DNA of 48,221 nt from Planctomycetaceae bacterium (GTDB lineage: Bacteria; Planctomycetota; Planctomycetia; Pirellulales; Pirellulaceae), in assembly GCA_002709225.1 (NCBI GenBank), contig PAQH01000006.1, positions 25,245 to 73,465 of the forward strand, written 5' to 3'. Numbering within the stretch: position 1 is the stretch's first letter; each line of letters opens with the position of its first letter. Made by a program: the position numbers and the translations under genes. The notes below the pieces were generated by a model that saw nothing but the letters and a program-made list of their open reading frames with translations, had not been told where the DNA came from and did no database searches. This document shows positions 23,724 through 31,313 of this stretch, piece after piece.

Positions 23724-25436
23724 ATGTCCAAGCCTCAGAGTGAAACCGGTTGGTCCACGTTGACGCTTTCCGCAGTTTCTTGCCTTTGTTATTGGGCGGC
23801 GCTCCCTCCCTGTAATCTGGGGCCGCTGGCGTGGCTGGCGCCGGGGGGGTGGTTGGTGCTTGTGCGGCGTCCCAGTTTGGCTGGTAAACGACCGTACTGC
23901 GCCCTCTGGTTCACGAGCTTCGTGTTCTGGGTTGTACTGCTGTACGGCGTTACGTTGGCACACCCGGCAAATTATCTCGGTTTGGCGGTGCTCGGCGCTT
24001 ACCTGGCTTGCTACTGTCCGTTGTTTGTGGGTCTGGCGCGAGTGGCCTACTGGAGATGGGGTTGGCCACTTTGCCTGGTCGCGCCCATTGTGTGGGTTGG
24101 TCTCGAACTGGCACGGGGACATGTAGCGACTGGTTTCTCGGTAGCGTTGTTGGCCCATACCCAAGTGAAGTGGATCGGACTATTGCAGATCGCGGATGTC
24201 TTCGGCGCATATGGGATATCGTTCTTGATTGTGTTCCTCGCCGCCTCCGTTGTGAGTTTCCCACAGTTCGTGAGCGAGCCTGCGGTGAAGCCAGCGCGCC
24301 GCGTTGTGGCTCGACGGCATCTACCAATTGCGGTTGGGTTCCTGTTTCTGTTAGGGACCCTGGTTTATGGAGAATGGCGTTTAGGTCAGCAGCTGTCAGA
24401 CAAGGCAGAGCGAGAGACACTCCGTGTCGGACTTGTTCAGGGAGCGGTCGATACCCGGTTTGACGTGGAGAGTGACTACTTCTGGCAAGCCTTCGAGTCC
24501 TATCGCCAATTGAATCGTAAGCTGGCGAAAATTGACCAGGAGCTTGACCTTGTGGTTTGGCCTGAATCAGCTTTTGAGGGAGGGTTGCCGGAATTGCTCT
24601 ACGATTCGCAGACACGCATTCCTGGACTCAGTGCGACCCTTTCTGCGAAGCGATTAAAACAGTGGGATGCAGGTTTCCAGGAGAAATTGAAGTTGATCGC
24701 TATGGAAGCCGGTGGCGGCCGTGTTGGGCAAGGACCACTGTTACTGGTTGGAACCGGGACACGCGATCTGCGTTTTCGGAGGGAACGAGTCTTCAATTCG
24801 GCATTACTGGTTAACCAGCAGGGGCGGATTGTCGAACGTTACGCGAAAATGCACCCGGTCTTGTTTGGAGAATATGTTCCTTTTGGGGAAGTGTTTCCGA
24901 GTTTGTACCAGCTCTTTCCCATCGGGCCAGGGCTTTCTGCCGGCACGGCGGCTGTCGCGATGCGAGTGGCTGACTTCACACTGGCTCCCAACATCTGTTT
25001 TGAGACGACCGTTCCCCACCTGTTGCGAAAACAGGTGAATCAGTTGGCAGCGGGTTCAGCGAAAGTGGATGTGCTCGTCAATTTGACGAACGACGGTTGG
25101 TTTTATGGTTCGACGATCCTGGATCTGCATTTCAACTGCGGCATTTTTCGGGCCATCGAGAATCGGTCTCCTTTGTTGCTTGCAGCCAACACCGGGTTAT
25201 CGGGTTTCATCGATGGCAACGGGAGAGTACGTAAACAAGGGTCACGTCGGCGCGAAGATCTCCTTGTCGCGGAGGTGGAGCCAGATCCCAGAACCAGCTA
25301 TTACCAGGAGGTCTGGGGTGACTGGCCCGCCGGGATCTGTCTTGGATTGACGGCAGTGATGGCCTGGGCCGGCGCGATGTCCGGGATTCGGTGGCAAGCA
25401 GCTACTCCGCTGGCGCGCGATGCGTCATCCCAGTGA
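23724..25436 (+). CDS. lnt: apolipoprotein N-acyltransferase
   Basis: Predicted to transfer the third acyl chain to the N-terminal cysteine of lipoproteins in the inner membrane. The protein has 570 residues. The N-terminal 220 residues hold about seven to eight membrane helices (for example 'GLAVLGAYLACYCPLFVGL'). The nitrilase-like domain follows from about residue 232. The catalytic triad is intact: Glu281 (VVWPESAF), Lys375 (YAKMHPVLFGEYVPFGE) and Cys425 (NICFETTVP). 'VNLTNDGWFYGS' and 'RAIENRSPLLLAANTGLSGFI' are further Lnt signatures. The start is ATG 23724 with only a weak GAG upstream. It lies 183 bp behind the barrel lipoprotein, and several other lipoproteins in the window would be substrates. 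Confidence 0.95.
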   Translation: MSKPQSETGWSTLTLSAVSCLCYWAALPPCNLGPLAWLAPGGWLVLVRRPSLAGKRPYCALWFTSFVFWVVLLYGVTLAHPANYLGLAVLGAYLACYCPLFVGLARVAYWRWGWPLCLVAPIVWVGLELARGHVATGFSVALLAHTQVKWIGLLQIADVFGAYGISFLIVFLAASVVSFPQFVSEPAVKPARRVVARRHLPIAVGFLFLLGTLVYGEWRLGQQLSDKAERETLRVGLVQGAVDTRFDVESDYFWQAFESYRQLNRKLAKIDQELDLVVWPESAFEGGLPELLYDSQTRIPGLSATLSAKRLKQWDAGFQEKLKLIAMEAGGGRVGQGPLLLVGTGTRDLRFRRERVFNSALLVNQQGRIVERYAKMHPVLFGEYVPFGEVFPSLYQLFPIGPGLSAGTAAVAMRVADFTLAPNICFETTVPHLLRKQVNQLAAGSAKVDVLVNLTNDGWFYGSTILDLHFNCGIFRAIENRSPLLLAANTGLSGFIDGNGRVRKQGSRRREDLLVAEVEPDPRTSYYQEVWGDWPAGICLGLTAVMAWAGAMSGIRWQAATPLARDASSQ

Positions 25437-25630
25437 AGTTATGCGGGTAATGCTCCCTCTGTTTGGGGAAAATTGACGATTCTTGGTGACCCTGTTGGCC
25501 AATGCTGGCTGAATTTCCGAAAACAGAGCTGAGCGATTGGGTTGAATACCCAATTGGGCCGGTGCCAGGTTGGCCAAAATCGGCAAAGTCGCCTTATTTT
25601 CCTTACTTGTCCTATTTTTTCATAAGTTCG

Positions 25631-25660
25631 TTGGCATTTTGGTTGTTGTGGAATTATACT
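25631..25660 (+). promoter_or_regulatory. sigma70-like promoter of the coiled-coil membrane protein genes
   Basis: TTGGCA (25631-25636) and TATACT (25655-25660) are separated by 18 bp, each matching the consensus at five of six positions. The surrounding stretch is clearly richer in A and T than its neighbours. Transcription would start near 25667, leaving a leader of about 150 nt. The remaining gap 25437-25820 shows no supported gene; an 82-codon frame there lacks motifs. Confidence 0.6.
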
Positions 25661-25820
25661 GAGCTTTCGGTATCGTCTTTATGTCCTGTCTGTGTAGGAA
25701 CTTCGGACTTTTACCTTACTCGGGGAATCCGCTCGTGTGACGTCCGCTGACTGTGGCGGTGCGATTCGTACGATCGGTTTGCGGATTCTTGAGCCCGCTT
25801 TGATTTAGGGGACGGGTGTT

Positions 25821-26642
25821 ATGACGTTGATGGGCAAAATTTTCACCATGCTCGTGTTGGTGTTGAGCGTGATGTTTCTAGGCCTTTCGTTGACCGTCTT
25901 TGTGACGCATCGCGATTGGAAAGCAGGTTACGACGAAAAGAAGGCTGAGCTTGACACTGCTCGGACCGTGCTGGACAACACGCGCGACCTACGCAATGAA
26001 GCCCTCAATAACCTGAAATTTGAACAGGCTGCGCGGCGTGCGGTATTGGCCAACTTGCAGACGAAAGTCACCACGATGGAGACCGATTTGGCTGATCGGA
26101 CGCAGCAGTTTGAATCGCTCCAGAATACCCATCGTGTTGAACTTGAAAGAGCTGTGCAGAAGCTGAATGATTTGGATCGGGTGACCCAAGAGGTAGAGTT
26201 GCTGCGCAAGCAGATCATGGATGCCCACCTGGCACGCGATAAATCGTTTCAGGGATTGGTTGAAGTGACCGATCGACTCAATGAGGCCCAGGGATTGCTG
26301 AGCAATCTACAAGAGAGACGGTCACAGCTGCTGGCAGATTTGAGTGAATACAAGCGTTTAACAGACGTATTGAACGTCACATTGGCCGACATCGACACCG
26401 CCGTACCCAAGGGCATTGACGGTATGGTGACGAAAGTTGGCGAGCGCGATCTGGTTGAGATTTCTCTCGGCTCGGACGACGGTTTGCGAGTCGGTCACGA
26501 ATTGCACGTAACCCGCGATAACAGCTATCTGGGTAAGCTTCGTATCCAGAAGACGTCACCCGATCGTTCCGTTGCGGTGATTTTGAAGGACTTCCGCCAA
26601 GGTATTATCAGGACCAACGACCGTGTCTACACCAGCCTCTGA
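25821..26642 (+). CDS. membrane-anchored coiled-coil protein, function unknown
   Basis: A 273-residue protein with one N-terminal membrane helix (about residues 5-28), then a long heptad-rich coiled coil (about 35-190, few Pro/Gly, many Leu/Glu/Arg) and a small C-terminal domain (about 195-273). That domain, 'GIDGMVTKVGERDLVEISLGSDDGLRVGHELHVTR', followed by the 'YLGKLRIQKTSPDRSVAVIL' strands, resembles the small beta-barrels found at the end of MreC- or FlgT-like envelope proteins. The plan is typical of a periplasmic rod ending in a binding module. AGGGGACGGG lies just before ATG 25821. It overlaps the next gene by 20 bp, so the pair is an operon. I do not recognise a named family. Confidence 0.75.
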   Translation: MTLMGKIFTMLVLVLSVMFLGLSLTVFVTHRDWKAGYDEKKAELDTARTVLDNTRDLRNEALNNLKFEQAARRAVLANLQTKVTTMETDLADRTQQFESLQNTHRVELERAVQKLNDLDRVTQEVELLRKQIMDAHLARDKSFQGLVEVTDRLNEAQGLLSNLQERRSQLLADLSEYKRLTDVLNVTLADIDTAVPKGIDGMVTKVGERDLVEISLGSDDGLRVGHELHVTRDNSYLGKLRIQKTSPDRSVAVILKDFRQGIIRTNDRVYTSL

Positions 26643-26889
26643 TCAGACTGTCTTGGCATCCAAAAGACCGCGTTCATCGCGTCGGCGCGGAAAGATCGAT
26701 GTCTATACGATGATGCTCATCATCGCTTTTATCTGCATGTTCACCGCCAGTATCCTGATGTTTATTGAGTGGGGCCGCTGGGAATACACCAACGGTCCTC
26801 CCCAGGGTACATCGCTACGTACTGTTCCGGATGCCGTCTCCCCGGCTGTGGTTTTTCTTGAGCAGTCCCCTTACGACCTACGTATCTGA
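26623..26889 (+). CDS. small single-pass membrane protein
   Basis: An 88-residue protein starting at GTG 26623 inside the end of the preceding gene. The N-terminus is basic (KRPRSSRRRGK), followed by one clear membrane helix ('YTMMLIIAFICMFTASILMFIEW') and a short outside tail of about 35 residues. The positive-inside rule puts the N-terminus in the cytoplasm. The overlap with the upstream coiled-coil gene and its composition suggest the two proteins work together in the membrane. No known domain; probably a conserved planctomycete protein. Confidence 0.68.
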   Translation: MSTPASDQTVLASKRPRSSRRRGKIDVYTMMLIIAFICMFTASILMFIEWGRWEYTNGPPQGTSLRTVPDAVSPAVVFLEQSPYDLRI

Positions 26890-26904
26890 ACTGTGCCTGC
26901 CAAC

Positions 26905-26938
26905 GCGTGTGTTGGCAACTGTTCGTTGCGAAACACGC
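26905..26938 (+). repeat. two-step hairpin after the small membrane protein gene
   Basis: GCGTGT pairs with ACACGC, and inside it GCAAC pairs with GTTGC around TGTTC, separated by an internal loop. It starts 16 bp past the stop codon. There is no T-run; an mRNA-stabilising 3' structure is more likely than a terminator. Confidence 0.4.
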
Positions 26939-27164
26939 TGTTGGGCAGTCTCCGAATAAGTGGGGCAGACGCCCTCGGTTTGGCGGCTGTGTTCCCGCTG
27001 ATTTATGGTCAGCCCGCCTGGTGCGTGGTCTTCTTTGTCCCTGTTAGGCAGCCAATTGATCGATTGCTGCGCAGCGTTGTCGTCTCCTTGGTGGTTGCGG
27101 CGATAGCTCTGCGCAGGGGCAGACAGAACAGGCTTATTGGCCAGCACGCCGGGCCATAGCGGCG

Positions 27165-27224
27165 GCGATTTCCCCTCTGCAGAGTGGGTCGGGCTGCCAG
27201 GGGAATCGCGGGCGGGCGTTTTTT
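27165..27224 (+). terminator. long terminator-like hairpin ending in T6
   Basis: GCGATT-T-CCCCT pairs with AGGGGAATCGC (11 pairs, one bulged T) and an inner GCAG/CTGC extends it. TTTTTT follows at 27219-27224, after a 9-nt GC spacer. It would end the unit started at 25631. It lies 275 bp beyond the last gene, leaving a long 3' untranslated part (26890-27164) without a gene I can support. Confidence 0.5.
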
Positions 27225-27231
27225 CTGAGAA

Positions 27232-27256
27232 AGATCTTTGAAATCAACAAAGATCT
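27232..27256. promoter_or_regulatory. perfect 9-bp inverted repeat upstream of coiled-coil gene
   Basis: AGATCTTTG and CAAAGATCT flank a 7-bp spacer. The site lies just behind the terminator and about 105 bp before the next start codon, where an operator is expected. No regulator is known. Confidence 0.45.
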
Positions 27257-27361
27257 ACCCGCCGCGTGCGAAGTACCCCGTGGATTCAGCGATGTTGTTT
27301 GCTGAACTGAGATTATCCAGGACCCATTTTTTGATTCTACGTTAGCCGGAGGTAATGAGCG

Positions 27362-28159
27362 ATGATTAAGAAAGGAATTACTGGAGCTGCAGTGGTTGTG
27401 CTGTTGTTGGGATTTCTTTACGGACGTGACGCGATCAGCCTGGTAGCTACCACCTACGGAGAGGTTCGTGACGCTGCCAGCGATTTGATTTCGGTTGAAA
27501 CTCGCATCAAGCAGGCTCGCGGGGCTATCAAGGACCTGGAAGGCCCGATTGAAGAAGCGATGGAAACGATCGCTCGAGAAGAAGTGGCCGTTGCCAAGCT
27601 GGAACGGCAGTTGGCGAAGACAGAGGGCCAGTTGTCAAAAGATCGCAATTATCTGGAGACTTTGCGCGATGCATTGACGCAGCAGAGCGGGAGTATTGTG
27701 CTGGCTGGAAAAAGCTACGAGTCTAAGGAAGTCAAGGAGTCGCTGGCTCGCGAGTTTAAGCACTTCAAAAGCTCGGAGAGCAAGCTGGACCAGCTCCAGA
27801 AAGTACGTCAGGCCCGCGCGGCACGATTGCGTGCGGCACGCGATAAGTTAGACGCCATGAAAGTGGCGCGACGGCAACTGGTTGTTGATGTGGAAAATCT
27901 GGAAGCACGCATGAAGATGATCGAAGTTGCAGAGACCACAAGTGAGTTGAGTCTCGACGACAGCGAGCTTTCCAGAACTCGCGACCTGGTCGAGGAAATT
28001 AGTACTCGATTGGACGTTGCCGAAGAATTGCTGGATACGCGTAGCCACTACGTCAATCGAATTCCTCTGGAAGATGACAATGAGGATGACATTGTTGACC
28101 AGGTGACTACGTACTTCGGTTCCGCTCCAGTGGAAAATCGCATTGCCCAGAACGACTAG
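27362..28159 (+). CDS. exported or membrane-anchored coiled-coil protein
   Basis: A 265-residue protein. Residues 1-25 ('IKKGITGAAVVVLLLGFLYGRDAI') form a membrane anchor or signal. Residues 45-220 are almost entirely charged heptads (Glu, Lys, Arg, Leu, Ala), a long coiled coil with a break near residue 115 ('QQSGSIVLAGKSYESKEV'). The C-terminal 30 residues are acidic. The plan (short N-terminal anchor, 'EVRDAASDLISVETRIKQAR', then coiled coil) matches a protein I have seen repeatedly in planctomycete genomes without a known function. GGAGG lies 9 bp before ATG 27362. It forms its own unit, bounded by the inverted repeat upstream and a strong terminator downstream. A link to the preceding coiled-coil gene is inferred from similar architecture. 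Confidence 0.78.
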   Translation: MIKKGITGAAVVVLLLGFLYGRDAISLVATTYGEVRDAASDLISVETRIKQARGAIKDLEGPIEEAMETIAREEVAVAKLERQLAKTEGQLSKDRNYLETLRDALTQQSGSIVLAGKSYESKEVKESLAREFKHFKSSESKLDQLQKVRQARAARLRAARDKLDAMKVARRQLVVDVENLEARMKMIEVAETTSELSLDDSELSRTRDLVEEISTRLDVAEELLDTRSHYVNRIPLEDDNEDDIVDQVTTYFGSAPVENRIAQND

Positions 28160-28175
28160 GGAAGTTTTCGAAAAA

Positions 28176-28207
28176 GGGCCCAGGATTAAATCCTGGGCCC
28201 CTTTTTT
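28176..28207 (+). terminator. strong intrinsic terminator
   Basis: GGGCCCAGGAT pairs with ATCCTGGGCCC (11 bp, 3-nt loop) and CTTTTTT follows. It lies 16 bp past the stop of the coiled-coil gene. The A-run on the left side (28171-28175) could make it work in both directions. The gap to the FHA gene (28208-28457) shows nothing else. Confidence 0.93.
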
Positions 28208-28457
28208 GTCCTGGCTTTTGTCGTCAGGGATTTCAGTTAGCGTGCGACGAATTCCACTTTGGTTTCAGATGCATGGTCAGTGTTTAATGGTTGGATTGCG
28301 TCAGCCGTTTGCTGCAGCACTTCGTTGGCGTATCAAGTAATCTCGATCGGCCGACGGGTGCAGGCGGGGATTTGAGTTGTGGGGAGTTCGGCTGGACGTG
28401 GAGTCGTTTGTGTTGTTCGATGTCAAGGCAGTCCGTTGTTTGTTGAAGGGGGATTAG

Positions 28458-29054
28458 GTGTTGGAAGAACCCCGCAAACGCATGCTGTTGTGGGTCGATG
28501 CTGTAGGAGGGTTCTTGGTATGTCTTTCTCCGCAGGCGATTCTAGGTCAGGCATTGCCCGCATGCGATGTTGACATTCCGCTTTCAGCAGATGTCTCCCG
28601 TCGTCATGCAATGATCCGTAGGCATGCCGACGAATATGTGATCGAACCCTGGCACTCCGTATTATTGCGAGGGCGAGAAGTGGAACAGCCGGAGCCCCTG
28701 CGCGATGGTGATCGGATTACACTCGGAAAGTCGATGCAGATTGAATTTACACAGCCTCATGCATTGAGCGCTACGGCACGACTCATCTTCAGTAGTCGGC
28801 ACAGCACGCAACCTGCCGCCGATGGGGTCATGTTGATGAGCGATTCGTTGATCCTGGGGCCTCAGGGCCACAACCATATCGTTTGTCGTGAGTGGACTCG
28901 GGATGTCATTCTGTTTCGACGGAGTGATCAACTTTGGTGCCGAAGTCCCGGTGGCATCGAAGTCGATGGTGCGAGTTTTCAGGACGAAGCTCCAATCGGT
29001 CCAAATTCGCGCATTGAAGGTAATGATTTTTCAGTGGCTCTAGAGACGTTGTGA
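28458..29054 (+). CDS. double FHA-like protein
   Basis: A 198-residue soluble protein with an FHA fold in the N-terminal part (about residues 8-95) and a second FHA-like segment (about 105-198, with 'SLILGPQGHNHIV' and 'VDGASFQDEAPIGPNSRI'). The first copy keeps the Ser-x-x-His signature (S47-R-R-H50), but the arginine of the usual GR pair reads Gln (GQ) and the late asparagine reads Trp-His. Phosphothreonine binding may therefore be weak or altered. The start is GTG 28458, preceded by AGGGGG; the reading begins close to the first strand as in other FHA proteins. The next gene is a Ser/Thr kinase, the usual partner of FHA readers. The gap between them is 210 bp and contains a hairpin. Confidence 0.78.
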   Translation: MLEEPRKRMLLWVDAVGGFLVCLSPQAILGQALPACDVDIPLSADVSRRHAMIRRHADEYVIEPWHSVLLRGREVEQPEPLRDGDRITLGKSMQIEFTQPHALSATARLIFSSRHSTQPAADGVMLMSDSLILGPQGHNHIVCREWTRDVILFRRSDQLWCRSPGGIEVDGASFQDEAPIGPNSRIEGNDFSVALETL

Positions 29055-29140
29055 GCCTTTAGGGGCTCTGTGAACTGTGGTGGAAAATGGTGTGCCGGCG
29101 AGGTCTGTGCAACAGCCGGGTGAGCGGGGCGACGAATTGA

Positions 29141-29169
29141 TGTCAGCTTTGATGAGTCAAAGCTGGACA
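29141..29169. promoter_or_regulatory. strong hairpin between FHA and kinase genes
   Basis: CAGCTTTGA-TGAG-TCAAAGCTG is a perfect 9-bp stem with a tetraloop; TGT/ACA extend it to 12 pairs around one bulged G. It lies about 95 bp before the kinase start and has no T-run. It could attenuate or stabilise the mRNA, or bind a protein. Confidence 0.45.
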
Positions 29170-29264
29170 AGCAGTTGGAGCAGCCGCTAATCTGGGGACC
29201 AGATTTGATTATCGTAAATGATGTACGTTTTGTTGGATGATTTCACCCGCCGGGAGGCGGTTTC

Positions 29265-31199
29265 ATGAAGTTCGCTTATGCCAGCGGAACATGCCCTCTT
29301 GAGGGCTTTACGATTAAGCGAGGCGTCGGAAGCGGCGGCTTTGGGGAAGTCTATTTTGCCACTACTGACGCGGGTAAAGAAGTTGCTCTCAAGCGAGTGC
29401 ACCACAATTCAGATGTTGAGATGCGTGGAGCGACGCAGTGTCTGAATTTCAAACATCCGAACCTGGTCGCACTGTTTGATATCAAATACGACGATGACGA
29501 CGCGGGTTGGATCGTCATGGAATTCGTATCAGGTGAGAGTCTCCGGGACGTGCTGGATCGCTATCCCGAGGGAATGCCGCATGAAGAAATTCGTCGCTGG
29601 TTTACGGCAATTGCCGAAGCGGTTGGCTATCTCCACCAGCACGGAATTGTCCATCGTGATTTGAAGCCTGGAAACGTGTTTGACGATGGTGGTATCGTCA
29701 AGGTTGGTGATTACGGATTGTCGAAGTTCATTTCGGGGAGTCGTCGGCACGACCAAACGGAGAGCGTAGGCACTTTTCACTACATGGCACCCGAGATCGG
29801 CAAGGGTGTCTACGGGAAAGAAGTCGATATTTATGCCTTGGGGGTCATCTTGTACGAGATGCTTACTGGGCGTGTTCCCTTTGAAGGGGAATCCAGTCAA
29901 GAGATCATCATGAAGCATCTGACGGATCTGCCTGAGGTAAGCGGTTTGCCAGACGGCTACCGTGAAGTAGTCGCACAGGCGCTAAACAAGGATCCAAACG
30001 AACGTTTTACGGAAGCGGAGGAGATGCACCGGGGACTCGGGAGCGTCTTGAAATGGGATAACCACGCTAAGCTGCCTCCGGTCTTGCCCAAGCCGCATCG
30101 CCACCACCTTGGCACAGTTGTGATTAATGATGAATCGGCGCCGCAGCCGGAAGTGTTGCAGGCGACAGTCGTAGAGCATGGCGTTGTAACGGGCGACGCT
30201 AGGGGCAGTTCTCCCGAACCGATAGCACAGGCTGTGCGTGCAGGCGGTAGCAGGTTCCGTGACTGGTGGCACAGCACGCATAGTGTTGTGCAACTCAGCG
30301 TGCTGGCAGTCGCCGTACTGCTGCTGGTTCTGCAAACGCGGTGGTTGTTATTGAGTGGCGTTTTACTTGGAATGGTGTATCTGATTTATTTTGTCATTCG
30401 CAATACGGTATCTGCGTTAAGCGGGACGCGAAGTGGTGGACAGGGTTCCGCCACTACCCGCCCGGTAACTTCCCAAAACCCGCAAAGACGGCGCCGACAA
30501 TCGCGTGTTCCCTGGCAACAGGTAGCGCGCACCGATTTGCGTGACAAGGGCTTCGCGGAACGGTTTACAGAATTATCAGGTGCCCTGCTGCTTTCGTCGA
30601 TTGTGGTGGGTGTACTAAGTCTCGTTATGTTGATTGCCGCCGGACAGCCGATTGATGGATCGATCGATATGTTCGCCCGATTTACCTGGTTGGCGACTGT
30701 CAGCATGGCCGGGAGTTGGGTTGTGCTGATGAGTTGCAAGTTCTGGGAAGGTGATGCAGGCGAGCCGTTGTCGAGGCGGTTTGTCCTATTGGGCGTTGGC
30801 TTGCTCTGGGGGTTTGCCGGTTATTTTGGAGGAGATTTTCTGTCGGTGACACTAGATCCTACGGTGGGGGACCAGCTCTCATCGGATCCGATGTTGCGGA
30901 ATGTGTATCCGACGAGCCTCTTCGAGGAAAATGGCGGCCCTTCGCTGGCGTCGTATCTCGTGTATTTCGGTGGTTTGCTTTCCATCATTCGATGGTGGAA
31001 ACAAGCGGATCCGTTGCGGGCGACTCGCTTTAGTCTGTTTACGACCGGAGGCACCGCGGTAGGCGCGCTTTTCTTGCCGCTGCCGTTGCCATGGGGCCTG
31101 ATGATTGCGGTGACAACTTCGGCGGCTGTTCAATTGTCGGCTCCCTGGATTTCTGGGCCACAGCGACTTGAATTGAAGCGCAAGGCGATGCAGGTTTGA
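29265..31199 (+). CDS. polytopic membrane Ser/Thr protein kinase
   Basis: A 644-residue kinase of the bacterial Hanks type. The catalytic domain covers about residues 12-262: Gly-rich loop GVGSGGFGEV (20-29), Lys43 (ALKRV), HRDLKPGN (130-137), DYG at 149-151 in place of DFG, and activation-loop Thr170 before MAPE. All key residues are present, so it should be active. A linker with a Pro/His-rich part follows. The rest is unusual: seven or eight predicted membrane helices (about 341-378, 436-459, 473-490, 505-522, 553-570 and 585-620) with a basic cytoplasmic loop around 405-425. Most bacterial kinases have one helix. GGAGG lies 8 bp before ATG 29265. The genes around encode an FHA protein, a membrane protein and an ECF sigma factor, so a signalling cascade ending in transcription is likely. 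Confidence 0.93.
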   Translation: MKFAYASGTCPLEGFTIKRGVGSGGFGEVYFATTDAGKEVALKRVHHNSDVEMRGATQCLNFKHPNLVALFDIKYDDDDAGWIVMEFVSGESLRDVLDRYPEGMPHEEIRRWFTAIAEAVGYLHQHGIVHRDLKPGNVFDDGGIVKVGDYGLSKFISGSRRHDQTESVGTFHYMAPEIGKGVYGKEVDIYALGVILYEMLTGRVPFEGESSQEIIMKHLTDLPEVSGLPDGYREVVAQALNKDPNERFTEAEEMHRGLGSVLKWDNHAKLPPVLPKPHRHHLGTVVINDESAPQPEVLQATVVEHGVVTGDARGSSPEPIAQAVRAGGSRFRDWWHSTHSVVQLSVLAVAVLLLVLQTRWLLLSGVLLGMVYLIYFVIRNTVSALSGTRSGGQGSATTRPVTSQNPQRRRRQSRVPWQQVARTDLRDKGFAERFTELSGALLLSSIVVGVLSLVMLIAAGQPIDGSIDMFARFTWLATVSMAGSWVVLMSCKFWEGDAGEPLSRRFVLLGVGLLWGFAGYFGGDFLSVTLDPTVGDQLSSDPMLRNVYPTSLFEENGGPSLASYLVYFGGLLSIIRWWKQADPLRATRFSLFTTGGTAVGALFLPLPLPWGLMIAVTTSAAVQLSAPWISGPQRLELKRKAMQV

Positions 31200-31313
31200 C
31201 AGGAAGCCGAGACCGGCGGGGTTTCAATGTGGGCAGGTGGTTGCGACGAAGACATATGATACCGTGGTGAATACAACGACTGCGGTGGGGAAATTGTGAA
31301 CGAAAGGAGCCAC

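Noticed and set aside
25502..25750. 82-codon open frame before the coiled-coil operon
   Set aside because: It overlaps the predicted promoter, has no ribosome site and no family resemblance.
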